Shown: positions 43,514 through 52,099, counted from the stretch's first letter. The stretch is 64,000 nt of DNA from Magnetococcales bacterium (GCA_015234045.1 JADFWU010000015.1:1-64000), one strand, 5' to 3'. Notes: generated by a model not told the origin, from the sequence alone. Program-made: numbers and translations.

Positions 43514-44389
43514 ATGAAACAACGGATTAGTTCGAAATGGGCAACAGTGGGCACCATGATGGTTGCTCTGTTTGGTTGGTTTGCCTTGGCTGGAGGGCTA
43601 CAGGCAAACACGGATGGTGAAGGGTTTGAGACCATCTCCGATCAGTTTGATATCTTCAATAAAGGCTATATCCAAGTAGTCGGATATTCTGAAGCTGGTC
43701 AGAGCCGATTTCGTGCGGTACGTGCTGCAACGGTTGTGGCACAACGTGATATTTTGGAAATATTCAAAGGCGTTGCCGTTGATGGTGAGACCACCGTCAA
43801 TGATGGTATGCTCGAAAGTGATGTCATTCGGACTCGAGTGAGTGGATTTTTGCGCGGTGCTCAGAAATGTGGTGTTCGTTACGATGCCCGTGAGCGCTAT
43901 GCGGAAGTGTGTTTGCGTCTCTACATGCACGGTGAAAAAGGGGCATACAAAGCCATTCTTCCTACACTTCAGGAACAGGGAATGGTGCAACAAGGTATGA
44001 GTGGTGGTATCCAAAACGTGAACAGTGCGCCAGCTGTTTCCAGTGAGCCTGAGTTTGATGGCTTGGTTATAGAAATGGCTGGAAAGAACTTCAAGCCTGC
44101 CATTGTTAATCGGATTCTTGCGGACAATGGTAACGTGATTTTTGATCCGTCCAAAATCGTCAATGCCATTCTGATAGAGCGTGGCTGTGGTGGGTTTACC
44201 AATAAAGTGGACAAAGCTAAAGGTCTGCTCGCCTCCTGGGGTGTTAAAAAGCCTTTGATTGTCAAAGCGCATGACACCAATAAGGGCACAGATGTGATTG
44301 TGACTTCGAGCCATGCTGCTTCTATTACTGCATCGGACCAGGTCAGCAGTTATCTGTCACAAGCCAAAGTAGTGTTCGTGGTTAACTGA
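43514..44389 (+). CDS. LPP20/FlgP-like exported protein, paralogue 1
   Basis: The 291-residue protein has a signal peptide (about 1-28). Residues about 45-150 form an LPP20-like domain: VVGYSEAGQSRFRAVRAATV, ILEIFKGVAVDGETTVNDGM and SDVIRTRVSGFLRGA. A C-terminal domain (about 180-291) begins FDGLVIEMAGKNFKPAIVNR and ends SQAKVVFVV. The protein at 50341 has the same two-part layout. No lipobox is seen, unlike typical FlgP. Vibrio FlgP is part of the flagellar H ring, but here the context is the CsgG-type cluster. Confidence 0.72.
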   Translation: MKQRISSKWATVGTMMVALFGWFALAGGLQANTDGEGFETISDQFDIFNKGYIQVVGYSEAGQSRFRAVRAATVVAQRDILEIFKGVAVDGETTVNDGMLESDVIRTRVSGFLRGAQKCGVRYDARERYAEVCLRLYMHGEKGAYKAILPTLQEQGMVQQGMSGGIQNVNSAPAVSSEPEFDGLVIEMAGKNFKPAIVNRILADNGNVIFDPSKIVNAILIERGCGGFTNKVDKAKGLLASWGVKKPLIVKAHDTNKGTDVIVTSSHAASITASDQVSSYLSQAKVVFVVN

Positions 44390-44416
44390 TTGACCTGAGT
44401 TACGTGCAATAAGCAC

Positions 44417-44491
44417 GTGCCCTTTTCTGTGCCTTGCTGAGAGACCAATATTCTGCGTGACTGGGACAATCAATTTTTTCGAGGTCCTGAA
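44417..44491. repeat. Dispersed motif (family 3), copy 3
   Basis: GTGCCCTTTTCTGTGCC, GAGACCAATATTCTGCG and GGGACAATCAATTTTTTCG, then AGGTCCTGAA, align with 34046-34120. It lies in the gap between the LPP20-like gene and the next gene, just ahead of the terminator at 44544. Confidence 0.5.
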
Positions 44492-44518
44492 AAGGCGCTC
44501 TATTATGGTGGATCTGTA

Positions 44519-46294
44519 ATGATCAGAAGGCAGTCAAATATAGGGATACCCGGCTATTGTCCGGGTATCCTTTTTTGGCATTGTGTCACTGTTTATCGGT
44601 GTACAGCCTTAATTTTTTTTATTTCTGCATTTATTGCTGCATCACTGCTTGCTCCATCACTGGCTCAGGCGGACTCTGATGTAACTGACTCTTATGCGTT
44701 CCAATCCCTTGAAAGACCAGTAAGTGCTTTACGGCGGCGTGAACCGCTTATTTCTCAGTTTATCAATATCAAGAGTGAAAAGTTATTGATGCGTGGCAAA
44801 GTGGTTATCCGCTCGCTGCGTCCTTTGTATGTTGAAGTGGTACTGAGTCAAACAAGTGGTCAACCCTGGGATATTTTGCAAAAAATATCGTCTTGGGTAA
44901 CTTTGCCTACCAAGGACTTATTGTGGCTTCAATCAATTCCTGAAATTACAGCGCGAAATGTTCATCTGGTGTTTTCCAATGTACATGGGCGTTTTTATAT
45001 GGAGTGGCTCTCTGCGCAGCGGATTGATATATCTCAAGGGTGGTTGGATCAGGTCCGTGCCAGGGTTTTGGATGGATTGGGGCGCTGGAGTCTTCAGTGG
45101 CAGAAAGGTTGGTTGTCGTCTCTACCAGTGGGTGAAGGATTCTGGAAAGGGGTGCGTGATCTCTCCAGTGAGTGGGTTACACTTTCGGGTGAGGGGGGTG
45201 ATCAACTTCAGATTCAAGCGCAAAAATTGGATATGGCCGGCATGACAGTGAATGGACTGATGGGACGGCTTCAGCGATTGGACCATATTAACCGTCAGCG
45301 GCATTGGCAACTCTATTCCAGCACTGTTGATTTTATTCTGGATAAGTTGCATTCCCATTTGAGAAGTACGCCTGCAATTTGGCAGTATATGCAAGTTCAT
45401 TTGGCTCAACAGGGTGTTGATGATCAGATGATTTTTTCAGGTCAGGCCAGGGTGGATAAAGTGCGCCTCTCCTGTCAGATGTCCGACCAGGATCAACCGT
45501 TGTGGTCTACGCTTTCCTTGAATGGTCATGCGGCGTTGACGCATGTGAACCTGAAGTCAACGCCGGATGGTGTGCGATTACTTGAAATACCGGCTCTGAC
45601 CTTTGATCTTACTCGGCAACAGGATGGACAGTGGCAGCTTGCTAATTCTCAAGGCGTTTTTGAGCATCAGGGTGGTCGTTTAAAGGTCAAGTCCTTGGAT
45701 CTTACATGGCCGAAGATCTCCTCGGTAAGTCGCGGACAAGTTGAAGCGGTAGCTTGGCCTGTTGGTCAATGGCGGCTAAATGGCAGTTTGGGGGGAGATC
45801 GTGCCAGCGGAATTGATTTTGAAGGTCGATTCACTCTTAATAGTCTGCCCGGTCAACTCAGATTAACCGGTCGGGTAACGGCGCAGGAGGGTATCGCGGA
45901 AGATGCTGCTCTGGTGCGGCTCTATCAATTGGACTTGCCACTCTGGAGTGTGCAGCAGCAAAATGTTCATACCATGCTGCATCTATCCAGAGATATCAAT
46001 ACGCCGGTACAAATGGAGATTGATCAGCTTCAGGTAGAAGGTCAAACCGTATTGAACCAAATCCTAATGCGTGTAATCAACAAGGATACTTCTTCTCTGC
46101 CTGAGAGCAGTCTCATTGCCTTTTGGCAGGGGGGGGATAAGTGCGGTCAAGCTTGGCAAGGTGGCGCACGTTTTTCGTCGGATATGGCATCCTGGTGGAT
46201 GATTGATGATAAGGATGAGGGTATGCACAACGGATTGTCACAGTTGGTGTCTGGTTGTTCACAACAGGTCATACTGGGAGAGTCTATCCAGTGA
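44519..46294 (+). CDS. Large secreted protein of unknown function
   Basis: The 591-residue protein has a long N-terminal region and a hydrophobic signal core ending SLAQADS (about 52). The rest is predicted beta-rich, with no membrane segments, and resembles the loose pattern of AsmA/TamB-type envelope proteins, but no firm match can be made. The start at ATG 44519 follows GGTGGATC. A textbook terminator (44544-44576) lies inside the first 20 codons, so either transcription reads through or the true start differs. No better in-frame start exists before the signal core. It overlaps the SpoIID-like gene by four bases. Confidence 0.65.
   Translation: MIRRQSNIGIPGYCPGILFWHCVTVYRCTALIFFISAFIAASLLAPSLAQADSDVTDSYAFQSLERPVSALRRREPLISQFINIKSEKLLMRGKVVIRSLRPLYVEVVLSQTSGQPWDILQKISSWVTLPTKDLLWLQSIPEITARNVHLVFSNVHGRFYMEWLSAQRIDISQGWLDQVRARVLDGLGRWSLQWQKGWLSSLPVGEGFWKGVRDLSSEWVTLSGEGGDQLQIQAQKLDMAGMTVNGLMGRLQRLDHINRQRHWQLYSSTVDFILDKLHSHLRSTPAIWQYMQVHLAQQGVDDQMIFSGQARVDKVRLSCQMSDQDQPLWSTLSLNGHAALTHVNLKSTPDGVRLLEIPALTFDLTRQQDGQWQLANSQGVFEHQGGRLKVKSLDLTWPKISSVSRGQVEAVAWPVGQWRLNGSLGGDRASGIDFEGRFTLNSLPGQLRLTGRVTAQEGIAEDAALVRLYQLDLPLWSVQQQNVHTMLHLSRDINTPVQMEIDQLQVEGQTVLNQILMRVINKDTSSLPESSLIAFWQGGDKCGQAWQGGARFSSDMASWWMIDDKDEGMHNGLSQLVSGCSQQVILGESIQ
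44544..44576 (+). terminator. Intrinsic terminator inside the start of a coding region
   Basis: GGATACCCGG (44544-44553) and CCGGGTATCC (44561-44570) form a perfect 10-bp stem with a 7-base loop, followed by TTTTTT (44571-44576). It lies 25 bases after the proposed ATG of the 44519 gene. It could end the upstream half of the cluster or act as an attenuator. Confidence 0.85.
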
Positions 46295-48312
46295 GAGTCA
46301 GAAGGAGTAGGCCGCTTTATTCTCTCTCTGTTGTGATCTCTATGCTGATGATCATGGTGACCCCGCTTGCTTCGTTTGGTCAGACAGTATCACTGGTCAA
46401 GCATAATCTTAAGAGTGATGCTGTTTATTTTGAGGATGTCGGACAGTATCTCGAAGCGCTTGTCGCTTATGATCATATGTACCGATTCAATGAAGTGCCT
46501 GAAAAAAAAGTCCGAGCGTTGATGGAACGTGCCCGAATATTGGCTGTTTATCTGGATGCTCCTGAGGCCTCGCGCAAGGTGTATCAGAAGATTCGCCGGG
46601 AATTTCCTTCTCGCGCTGGTCAAGCTTGGTACGCTGAAGGACGGTTATTGGTCGAAATGGAGCGCTGGAATGACGCGCAGACACTGTTGAGTGAATATCG
46701 CAAGCAGTTGCCAAATGATCTCTATGCGTTTCATGCTCAATATTTAATGACTGTTGCTGAACAACGGCGAAGCAAAGCCAATAATACACCGGTAACTGGC
46801 GTTGTATCGAACAACGCACCATCCTCAGAACAGAAGCCGGAAAAACAGTCTGTAGATGCATCTAAAAAAAAGACCACTGACGAACCGATTTCTCAACAAA
46901 CCAAGACCCCGATAGAAAACAGCAAAGAGGCAGTCAAACAGCAAGAGACCATTACGGAAAAAGCTGTAATTATCCCACCGGATATCGATTCGGTGTCGGA
47001 CGGTGATGCTCTTGTAGAAAGCGGTTTACCGGATATTGATTCAGTACCGGATGATGTGCCATTACCCATTCCGTTGCCCAAAAGGCGTTTACCACATGTT
47101 CAGCCAAACAGTGATGTGATTGTTCCATCCGTTCCTACGGATGCAGCCGCCAAAGAAGGTGCTGGTGGTCCAGCAGTGAAGGACCAGAAAGCTTTTTACT
47201 ATCAAATGTCCGAGGTTGAAGAGCCTACTGTACGCATACTCCTGCTTCGAAAATCACCACTGCTTCAGTTAGTAGCAAAAGGGCTGCAATTTTATCAAAA
47301 TGGTGAATTAGTTTGGCAAGGCACCCAGGCGGTTGTCAAAGTCATTCATGGTCGGCTGGTTTTGACTGGAGGTTGGCAGTATCCCAATGAACCAGCGCCA
47401 GCTTGGGCAGGCCCTATTCAGGTAAAAGCTGAGGAACCGATCCGTGTGGTCAGTGGTTCCGGTAATAGAAAAAGTGTGCGTGGTACAGTGTGGTTGGCGG
47501 TCCGTGATGAGCGGATACGAGTGATCAATCATGTGGGTATCGAATCCTATCTACGCGGTGTCATGCCGGTATCCTCTCAAGGCAGCTGGCCTGCTGAGGC
47601 ATTGAAAGCACAAGCCATAGCGGCTCGGACATTTGCTTACTTTCAAATTCGTCACCGTATCCACCTGGAATATGATATGGTGGATCAGCATGGAGAACAG
47701 GGATATGGCGGTGTCGGACGTGAAGTTGCGCCCGCTGATGCGGCTGTAGCGGAAACACGCGGGCGTATTCTTGTGTTGACTCAAGGTGTGGGTGCTGGCA
47801 TGCCCATCTACGCGAAATCGACCACCAATAATGGTGGTCGCAGTGCAGACTCTGGTGACCTATTCACCTTTTCGTTGCCCTATCTGGTTTTTCAGAACGA
47901 TCCCTGGAGCGAAAAAGGTAAAATGGTTTCATGGCAACGCAGATATGCCCTGGCGGATGTCGGACAATATCTGGTCAATAGAGGTGTTGTCGGAGCTGAA
48001 GAATTGGTTGGATTCAGAAGTGATCGTGTCAGCCGTTCAGGGAGAATGTTGACTGCCACTGCCGTGATGAAAGGTAGAAAAACAACCGTGCCGACTCAGT
48101 TTTTCCTGATGGGAGATTTGAAATTACCCAGCATGTTGACCACTGTGCAAGATAAGGGTGAATATGTTGTGTTCCAAGGTTATGGTTTTGGTCATGGGCT
48201 TGGTTACTCGAAGTGGGGCGGTGTTGTGATGGCCAAGGTACTTAAAAGCGTTTTTGGTCGTATCCTGGCATTTTATTATCCTGGCACATCGTTGGCTCAA
48301 GCATGGCACTAG
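46291..48312 (+). CDS. SpoIID/LytB-domain protein with TPR-like N terminus, catalytic Glu missing
   Basis: The 673-residue protein has a signal peptide (about 1-30), TPR-like helices (about 45-165), a low-complexity Pro/Ser/Thr linker (about 170-300) and a SpoIID-type domain (about 310-670). Domain features are GIESYLRGVMP, SWPAEALKAQAIAARTFAYF, YAKSTTNNGGRSADSGDLFT and GFGHGLGYSKWGG. SpoIID is a lytic transglycosylase whose essential Glu sits in an 'SEMP' motif; here the position is Ser428 (PVSSQGSW). Peptidoglycan binding without cleavage is likely. It starts at GTG 46291, with GGGAGAG upstream, overlapping the previous gene by GTGA. Confidence 0.82.
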   Translation: MRVRRSRPLYSLSVVISMLMIMVTPLASFGQTVSLVKHNLKSDAVYFEDVGQYLEALVAYDHMYRFNEVPEKKVRALMERARILAVYLDAPEASRKVYQKIRREFPSRAGQAWYAEGRLLVEMERWNDAQTLLSEYRKQLPNDLYAFHAQYLMTVAEQRRSKANNTPVTGVVSNNAPSSEQKPEKQSVDASKKKTTDEPISQQTKTPIENSKEAVKQQETITEKAVIIPPDIDSVSDGDALVESGLPDIDSVPDDVPLPIPLPKRRLPHVQPNSDVIVPSVPTDAAAKEGAGGPAVKDQKAFYYQMSEVEEPTVRILLLRKSPLLQLVAKGLQFYQNGELVWQGTQAVVKVIHGRLVLTGGWQYPNEPAPAWAGPIQVKAEEPIRVVSGSGNRKSVRGTVWLAVRDERIRVINHVGIESYLRGVMPVSSQGSWPAEALKAQAIAARTFAYFQIRHRIHLEYDMVDQHGEQGYGGVGREVAPADAAVAETRGRILVLTQGVGAGMPIYAKSTTNNGGRSADSGDLFTFSLPYLVFQNDPWSEKGKMVSWQRRYALADVGQYLVNRGVVGAEELVGFRSDRVSRSGRMLTATAVMKGRKTTVPTQFFLMGDLKLPSMLTTVQDKGEYVVFQGYGFGHGLGYSKWGGVVMAKVLKSVFGRILAFYYPGTSLAQAWH

Positions 48313-48397
48313 CCGTGAGTTACTGATTGATTTTGTTTTATATGTTTACTCGACCGTTTCCACAGGGGAGCAGACGGTTATTAGGGAGGAATTGCCC

Positions 48398-50299
48398 ATG
48401 AAGAAGTCTATTTTTTTTAGAAAGCCACAGATTTGGCTATTGGGTGGTCTGGTTGTGACAGCCCTTTTAACCGGCTGTGTTGCAGCGACCAAGACCGCCG
48501 TCGTCGGTGGTCCGGCTTTTACCACCAATATTGGTGAGACCGAATCGTCTGTAGATCGGGCGGGTCTACCCGCAACAGTAGCCTTTCTGCCCTTTGTCAA
48601 TGGTACCGATGCTGATCGGGCTTTTGAGATTGTACGTCGTACGATGTCCAGTCATTTTTCAGGCAAGAACTATCGGATGATGCATATTCGGGAAGTGGAT
48701 CGCCGTCTGAGAGCTGCCAAGTTGACAGATCCTGCTGAAATTGCCAAGAGACCAGCACATGAAATTGCCGGTATTCTGGGTGTCGATGGTTTGATGTATG
48801 GCACAATCACCCATTATGACAAGCTGTTTTTGCTCACCTATGCACAAGTGGCTGTGGGTGTGGAAATGCGTTTGGTAAATCTGAAAGGTAAAGAAATCTG
48901 GAATGGCAATCAGGTAAGCCGGAAGCATGAGGGCGGTGTGGCTACCACACCGGTGGGCTTGATTCTCAATGCTGCTTTTGCGGCTTGGCACATCAAGGAT
49001 GATGCCAATCTGTTCCGTGCGGCTGATGAGTTGGGCCGTGAACTGATGGGTACTATTCCAGAACCAAAAGCGATTGCCGGTGCTAAGCGTCCGCGTATCA
49101 TGCAGGTTGTTCATGATGGAATGGGCAAAATCCTCAAGTTTGGTGATTCTCTTTCTATAGCAGTTGAGGCTGAGCCGGGTCTTAAAGCTGCTTATGCTCG
49201 TGTGGATGGTCTGGGTTTGGTTGATCTGGTAGAAACGGAAAAGGGCTTCTACACAGCTAAAGTAGATATCAAGCCCAAGGATAATGTAAAGGCAGCCGCT
49301 GTTGTGGCTGTGGTTGAAAATGAAGAAGGCACTATGGTTGAACGTGTTTCACCGCTTGGCGTGGTGAATGTAGACAATATTCCACCAGAGCCAGTGACCG
49401 AGTTGAAAGTAGAAGGTAGAGATGATGGCTTGGTAGTCAGCTGGACATCGTCAAAATCGGAAGATCTCAAAGAGTATAAGATCGGTATCTCCGATGTGCC
49501 TCAAGGACCATTTGCTGAGTTGGCTAAAATCGGTGAAAGTCGCTATACCCATAAATCACCCAATTTCAAAGTTGTTCATGTTGAAGTGATTCCCGTAGAT
49601 CAGGCAGGTAATGTGGGACAAGCGGTTACTGTCGCTGGTCGTGCTGTACCTGATCCACGATTTGATACGGCTGCGTTGTTGCCGCGTATCGTGCCTGCTC
49701 GTATTACCGCTACTTCAGTTATGACTCGGGAAAACAGTCCCTATACCATCAATGCGCCTGTTGAATTGGCCAATACTGGTGTATTGCTGATCGAGCCAGG
49801 TGTTGCCATCCATTTGGAGCGTAAAACCGGTATCACAGTGCAAGGTGAGTTGCAGATATTTGGTACGCAGACCACACCGGTTACTGTGGCTGGTGTGAAT
49901 AACGGCTCATATACCACCTTTTTGCGTCTGGACAGTACATTGCCGGTATCTATTCGTGGTTTGAGAAGTTCCGGTGGTGATCTGCCTATTGTCATTACCG
50001 CTGGTGCGCCGATGATTCTGGACAGTCAGCTACTCAACAACACATACAGTGCGTTGGAAATCGGTGGCAGTAGTCGTCCGGTGATCCGTGGTTGCGAGAT
50101 TCGTGGTAGCAACGCGGCTGGTGTAGTTGTGAAAGAGCAGGCTCAGCCGCAGTTTACCGGTAATAACTTTGCTGAAAATAGCCCGTTTCATATCCAAAGC
50201 AGTTCACCCTATAAGCTGAATGCCCGTGACAACAGTTGGACACCAAAAGCAACCAACATCACTGTGCTTGGCAATGTGGACTTCAAACAATCCAAGTAA
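48398..50299 (+). CDS. GNA1162-like lipoprotein fused to beta-sandwich and beta-helix regions
   Basis: The 633-residue lipoprotein has lipobox LTGC (Cys27). Residues about 45-230 resemble GNA1162/DUF799: TVAFLPFVNGTDADRAFEIV, REVDRRLRAAKLTDPAEIAK, ILGVDGLMYGTITHYDKLFL and LVNLKGKEIWNGN. A region of beta-sandwich character follows (about 245-430, including fibronectin-III-like EPVTELKVEGRDDGLVVSWT). The last part (about 450-625) looks like a right-handed beta-helix, with repeated 'NTGVLLIEPG', 'TGITVQGELQIFG' type rungs. GNA1162 proteins normally end after the first domain. AGGGAGGAA precedes ATG 48398. The gene is in the 3' half of the cluster. Confidence 0.78.
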   Translation: MKKSIFFRKPQIWLLGGLVVTALLTGCVAATKTAVVGGPAFTTNIGETESSVDRAGLPATVAFLPFVNGTDADRAFEIVRRTMSSHFSGKNYRMMHIREVDRRLRAAKLTDPAEIAKRPAHEIAGILGVDGLMYGTITHYDKLFLLTYAQVAVGVEMRLVNLKGKEIWNGNQVSRKHEGGVATTPVGLILNAAFAAWHIKDDANLFRAADELGRELMGTIPEPKAIAGAKRPRIMQVVHDGMGKILKFGDSLSIAVEAEPGLKAAYARVDGLGLVDLVETEKGFYTAKVDIKPKDNVKAAAVVAVVENEEGTMVERVSPLGVVNVDNIPPEPVTELKVEGRDDGLVVSWTSSKSEDLKEYKIGISDVPQGPFAELAKIGESRYTHKSPNFKVVHVEVIPVDQAGNVGQAVTVAGRAVPDPRFDTAALLPRIVPARITATSVMTRENSPYTINAPVELANTGVLLIEPGVAIHLERKTGITVQGELQIFGTQTTPVTVAGVNNGSYTTFLRLDSTLPVSIRGLRSSGGDLPIVITAGAPMILDSQLLNNTYSALEIGGSSRPVIRGCEIRGSNAAGVVVKEQAQPQFTGNNFAENSPFHIQSSSPYKLNARDNSWTPKATNITVLGNVDFKQSK

Positions 50300-50340
50300 A
50301 CAGGCGTGCTTTTCACGGTTAAGTTTAGAGGGAGACGGTC

Positions 50341-51360
50341 ATGAGTGACCATACGGGATTAATAAAGAAAATTCTATCTGTCAGCACTCTGGTACTGATG
50401 ACGGCTCTGCCGGTAACCGGTTGGAGTCAGGGACCGGGCGAAGTGGTGGAGTGGAGTGGTTCAGCGGGTGCAGTAAACTGGACACGTGGCCGTGTGATGG
50501 CTGAAGGTAACGGCATGGGCAAGCGCAAAGGCCCGTCTCGGCTTGTGGCTGCTCAGGCGTGTCGTGCTGCGGTTGTGGATGCACAGCGTAATTTGTTGGA
50601 GACGGTCAAAGGTGTTCGTGTCGAGGGTGAAACTGTTGTCGAAAATATGATGCTCACCAGCGATGTGATTAAGTCATCAGTCAGCGGTGTGGTGCGTGGT
50701 GCGGTGGTTAAAAATCGGGAAGTGTTCCCTGATGAAGGGGCCTGTACCGTGACCATGGAAATGCCGATGGAAGGCTCTTTTGCTTCTGGAATTTTTCAGA
50801 ACATGCCCGATTCGCCTCAAGCCAATATGCGACCTGGAATATCGGACTGGAAACAGTGGGTAAGCTATGGACTGGATTGGTTGATTCGCCCAGCCCATGC
50901 CGCATCATCGGTTGGTGCGCCGTGGCAGAGCCAGATGAATCAGCTTATGGAGCGCTTGGAACGGTTGGAAAAAGTTGTACAAGCCCAGGCAGCAGGTAAT
51001 CAGTCCAAACAGAAACGCAGTGGCAGTCCTACCGGATTGGTGATTGATGCACGTGGGACAAACTTTATTCCCAGCTTGTCGCCTAAAGTCCGCCAATTAC
51101 GTGCTGGTATTCTCTACCCGACCCCAAGAAAACGCGAACAACAGCGTCAGGGTGAACTGGTTTCTCTGTTTATGAAAGACTTGGTTCTAGCACAGAATCA
51201 TCCACGAGTTGGTGATCGGCCTTTGGTACTCAAAGGACTCAAGACTTGGGGCAAGTATCGCACTGAAATTGTCTTGGGAACTGACTCCTCAAAAGAGTTG
51301 ACTGCACTGATTCAAAAAAATTTCCTTGCTGAAGCCGGTGTGATTATCGTTCTGGATTGA
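50341..51360 (+). CDS. LPP20/FlgP-like exported protein, paralogue 2
   Basis: The 339-residue protein has a signal peptide (about 1-29, ending GWSQ). An LPP20-like domain spans about 45-145 (VNWTRGRVMAEGNGMG, RAAVVDAQRNLLETVKGVRV, EGETVVENMMLTSDVIKSS, VSGVVRGAVV). A linker with a short coiled coil (about 195-225) leads to a C-terminal domain that begins TGLVIDARGTNFIPSLSPKV and ends AGVIIVLD, matching the C-terminal domain of the protein at 43514. It is the last gene of the cluster, and its 3' end overlaps the convergent gene by 17 bp. Confidence 0.72.
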   Translation: MSDHTGLIKKILSVSTLVLMTALPVTGWSQGPGEVVEWSGSAGAVNWTRGRVMAEGNGMGKRKGPSRLVAAQACRAAVVDAQRNLLETVKGVRVEGETVVENMMLTSDVIKSSVSGVVRGAVVKNREVFPDEGACTVTMEMPMEGSFASGIFQNMPDSPQANMRPGISDWKQWVSYGLDWLIRPAHAASSVGAPWQSQMNQLMERLERLEKVVQAQAAGNQSKQKRSGSPTGLVIDARGTNFIPSLSPKVRQLRAGILYPTPRKREQQRQGELVSLFMKDLVLAQNHPRVGDRPLVLKGLKTWGKYRTEIVLGTDSSKELTALIQKNFLAEAGVIIVLD

Positions 51361-52099
51361 CTCTGTTCTGTTGCGCTTTGAAGTGTAATGGTGTTGTTAA
51401 ATTATAACGATCGGCCAGTTTGATTGCCCGCCTGGAATAGGTACGGGCTGTATCAGACTGGCCTTTTTTTTTGGCTTCTTTGGAGAGTGTAATATAGCGA
51501 TCAACAGTGTGTTCCAGTATCTGTTTAATCCGAGTCCGTAGTTGTGGATGATCGGGTGCATAGTTGCGGACTTGTTTAAGGTAATAGAGCACATTATGTT
51601 GGCTAGGGCGGGAAAGCCGATCATTGGCCAGGGCATCTTCCGCTTTGGCGAGAAGCGTATTGACTATCGTTATCACATCCTGAGATTTGTCAATCAGTTC
51701 TCCACGCGCTTTATGTTCTGGTTCCCCTTTTTCCTGATGGCTCTGACCCGAGTAATTGGCCTGTTGATGTTCTGCTTCAATCACAGAGCGCTGAGCTTTT
51801 TTGACTTGGTTTCGGGCGTATTCAAAAACCTTTCTGGCACGGGCATAGTTGGCTTGTTCCTGATCAATGGGAACCGAAGGATCAAGTAGTGTCAGGGATT
51901 GTTTTTGTTTCAGTAACGCTGTGGCTTCGTTGAGAGTCTGTTTATGGATGGCAAGTTCTTTTTCTGCGGCGGCAAGTGCATTACGAGCCAGTTGCATGGT
52001 GAGTTGAGCGTTATCCGATGCTATGGTGACTGTTGGGATCAATAAAAGAAATCCATGAAGAAGTGCCAGCAGCATCAAGGATGGTGTGATCAGTCTCAT
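51344..52099 (-). CDS. Exported helical protein of unknown function
   Basis: The 251-residue protein has a signal peptide (about 1-27) and is then almost entirely helical: a coiled coil (about 28-115) and TPR-like helices (about 150-235, LLAKAEDALANDRLSRPSQH and DTARTYSRRAIKLADRYN). No family is recognised. ATG 52099 has AAGGAG upstream; the open frame extends further without a site. Its last 17 bp lie inside the end of the convergent LPP20-like gene. It may belong with the cluster, but it is on the other strand. Confidence 0.65.
   Translation of the reverse strand: MRLITPSLMLLALLHGFLLLIPTVTIASDNAQLTMQLARNALAAAEKELAIHKQTLNEATALLKQKQSLTLLDPSVPIDQEQANYARARKVFEYARNQVKKAQRSVIEAEHQQANYSGQSHQEKGEPEHKARGELIDKSQDVITIVNTLLAKAEDALANDRLSRPSQHNVLYYLKQVRNYAPDHPQLRTRIKQILEHTVDRYITLSKEAKKKGQSDTARTYSRRAIKLADRYNLTTPLHFKAQQNRVNPER

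Noticed and set aside
35081-51360. Curli (csg) operon
   Set aside because: Only the CsgG domain is present. No CsgA/CsgB-type repeat proteins, CsgE, CsgF or CsgD were found.
35081-51360. Flagellar gene cluster
   Set aside because: FlgT- and LPP20-like domains occur, but no rod, hook, ring, motor or export gene is present.
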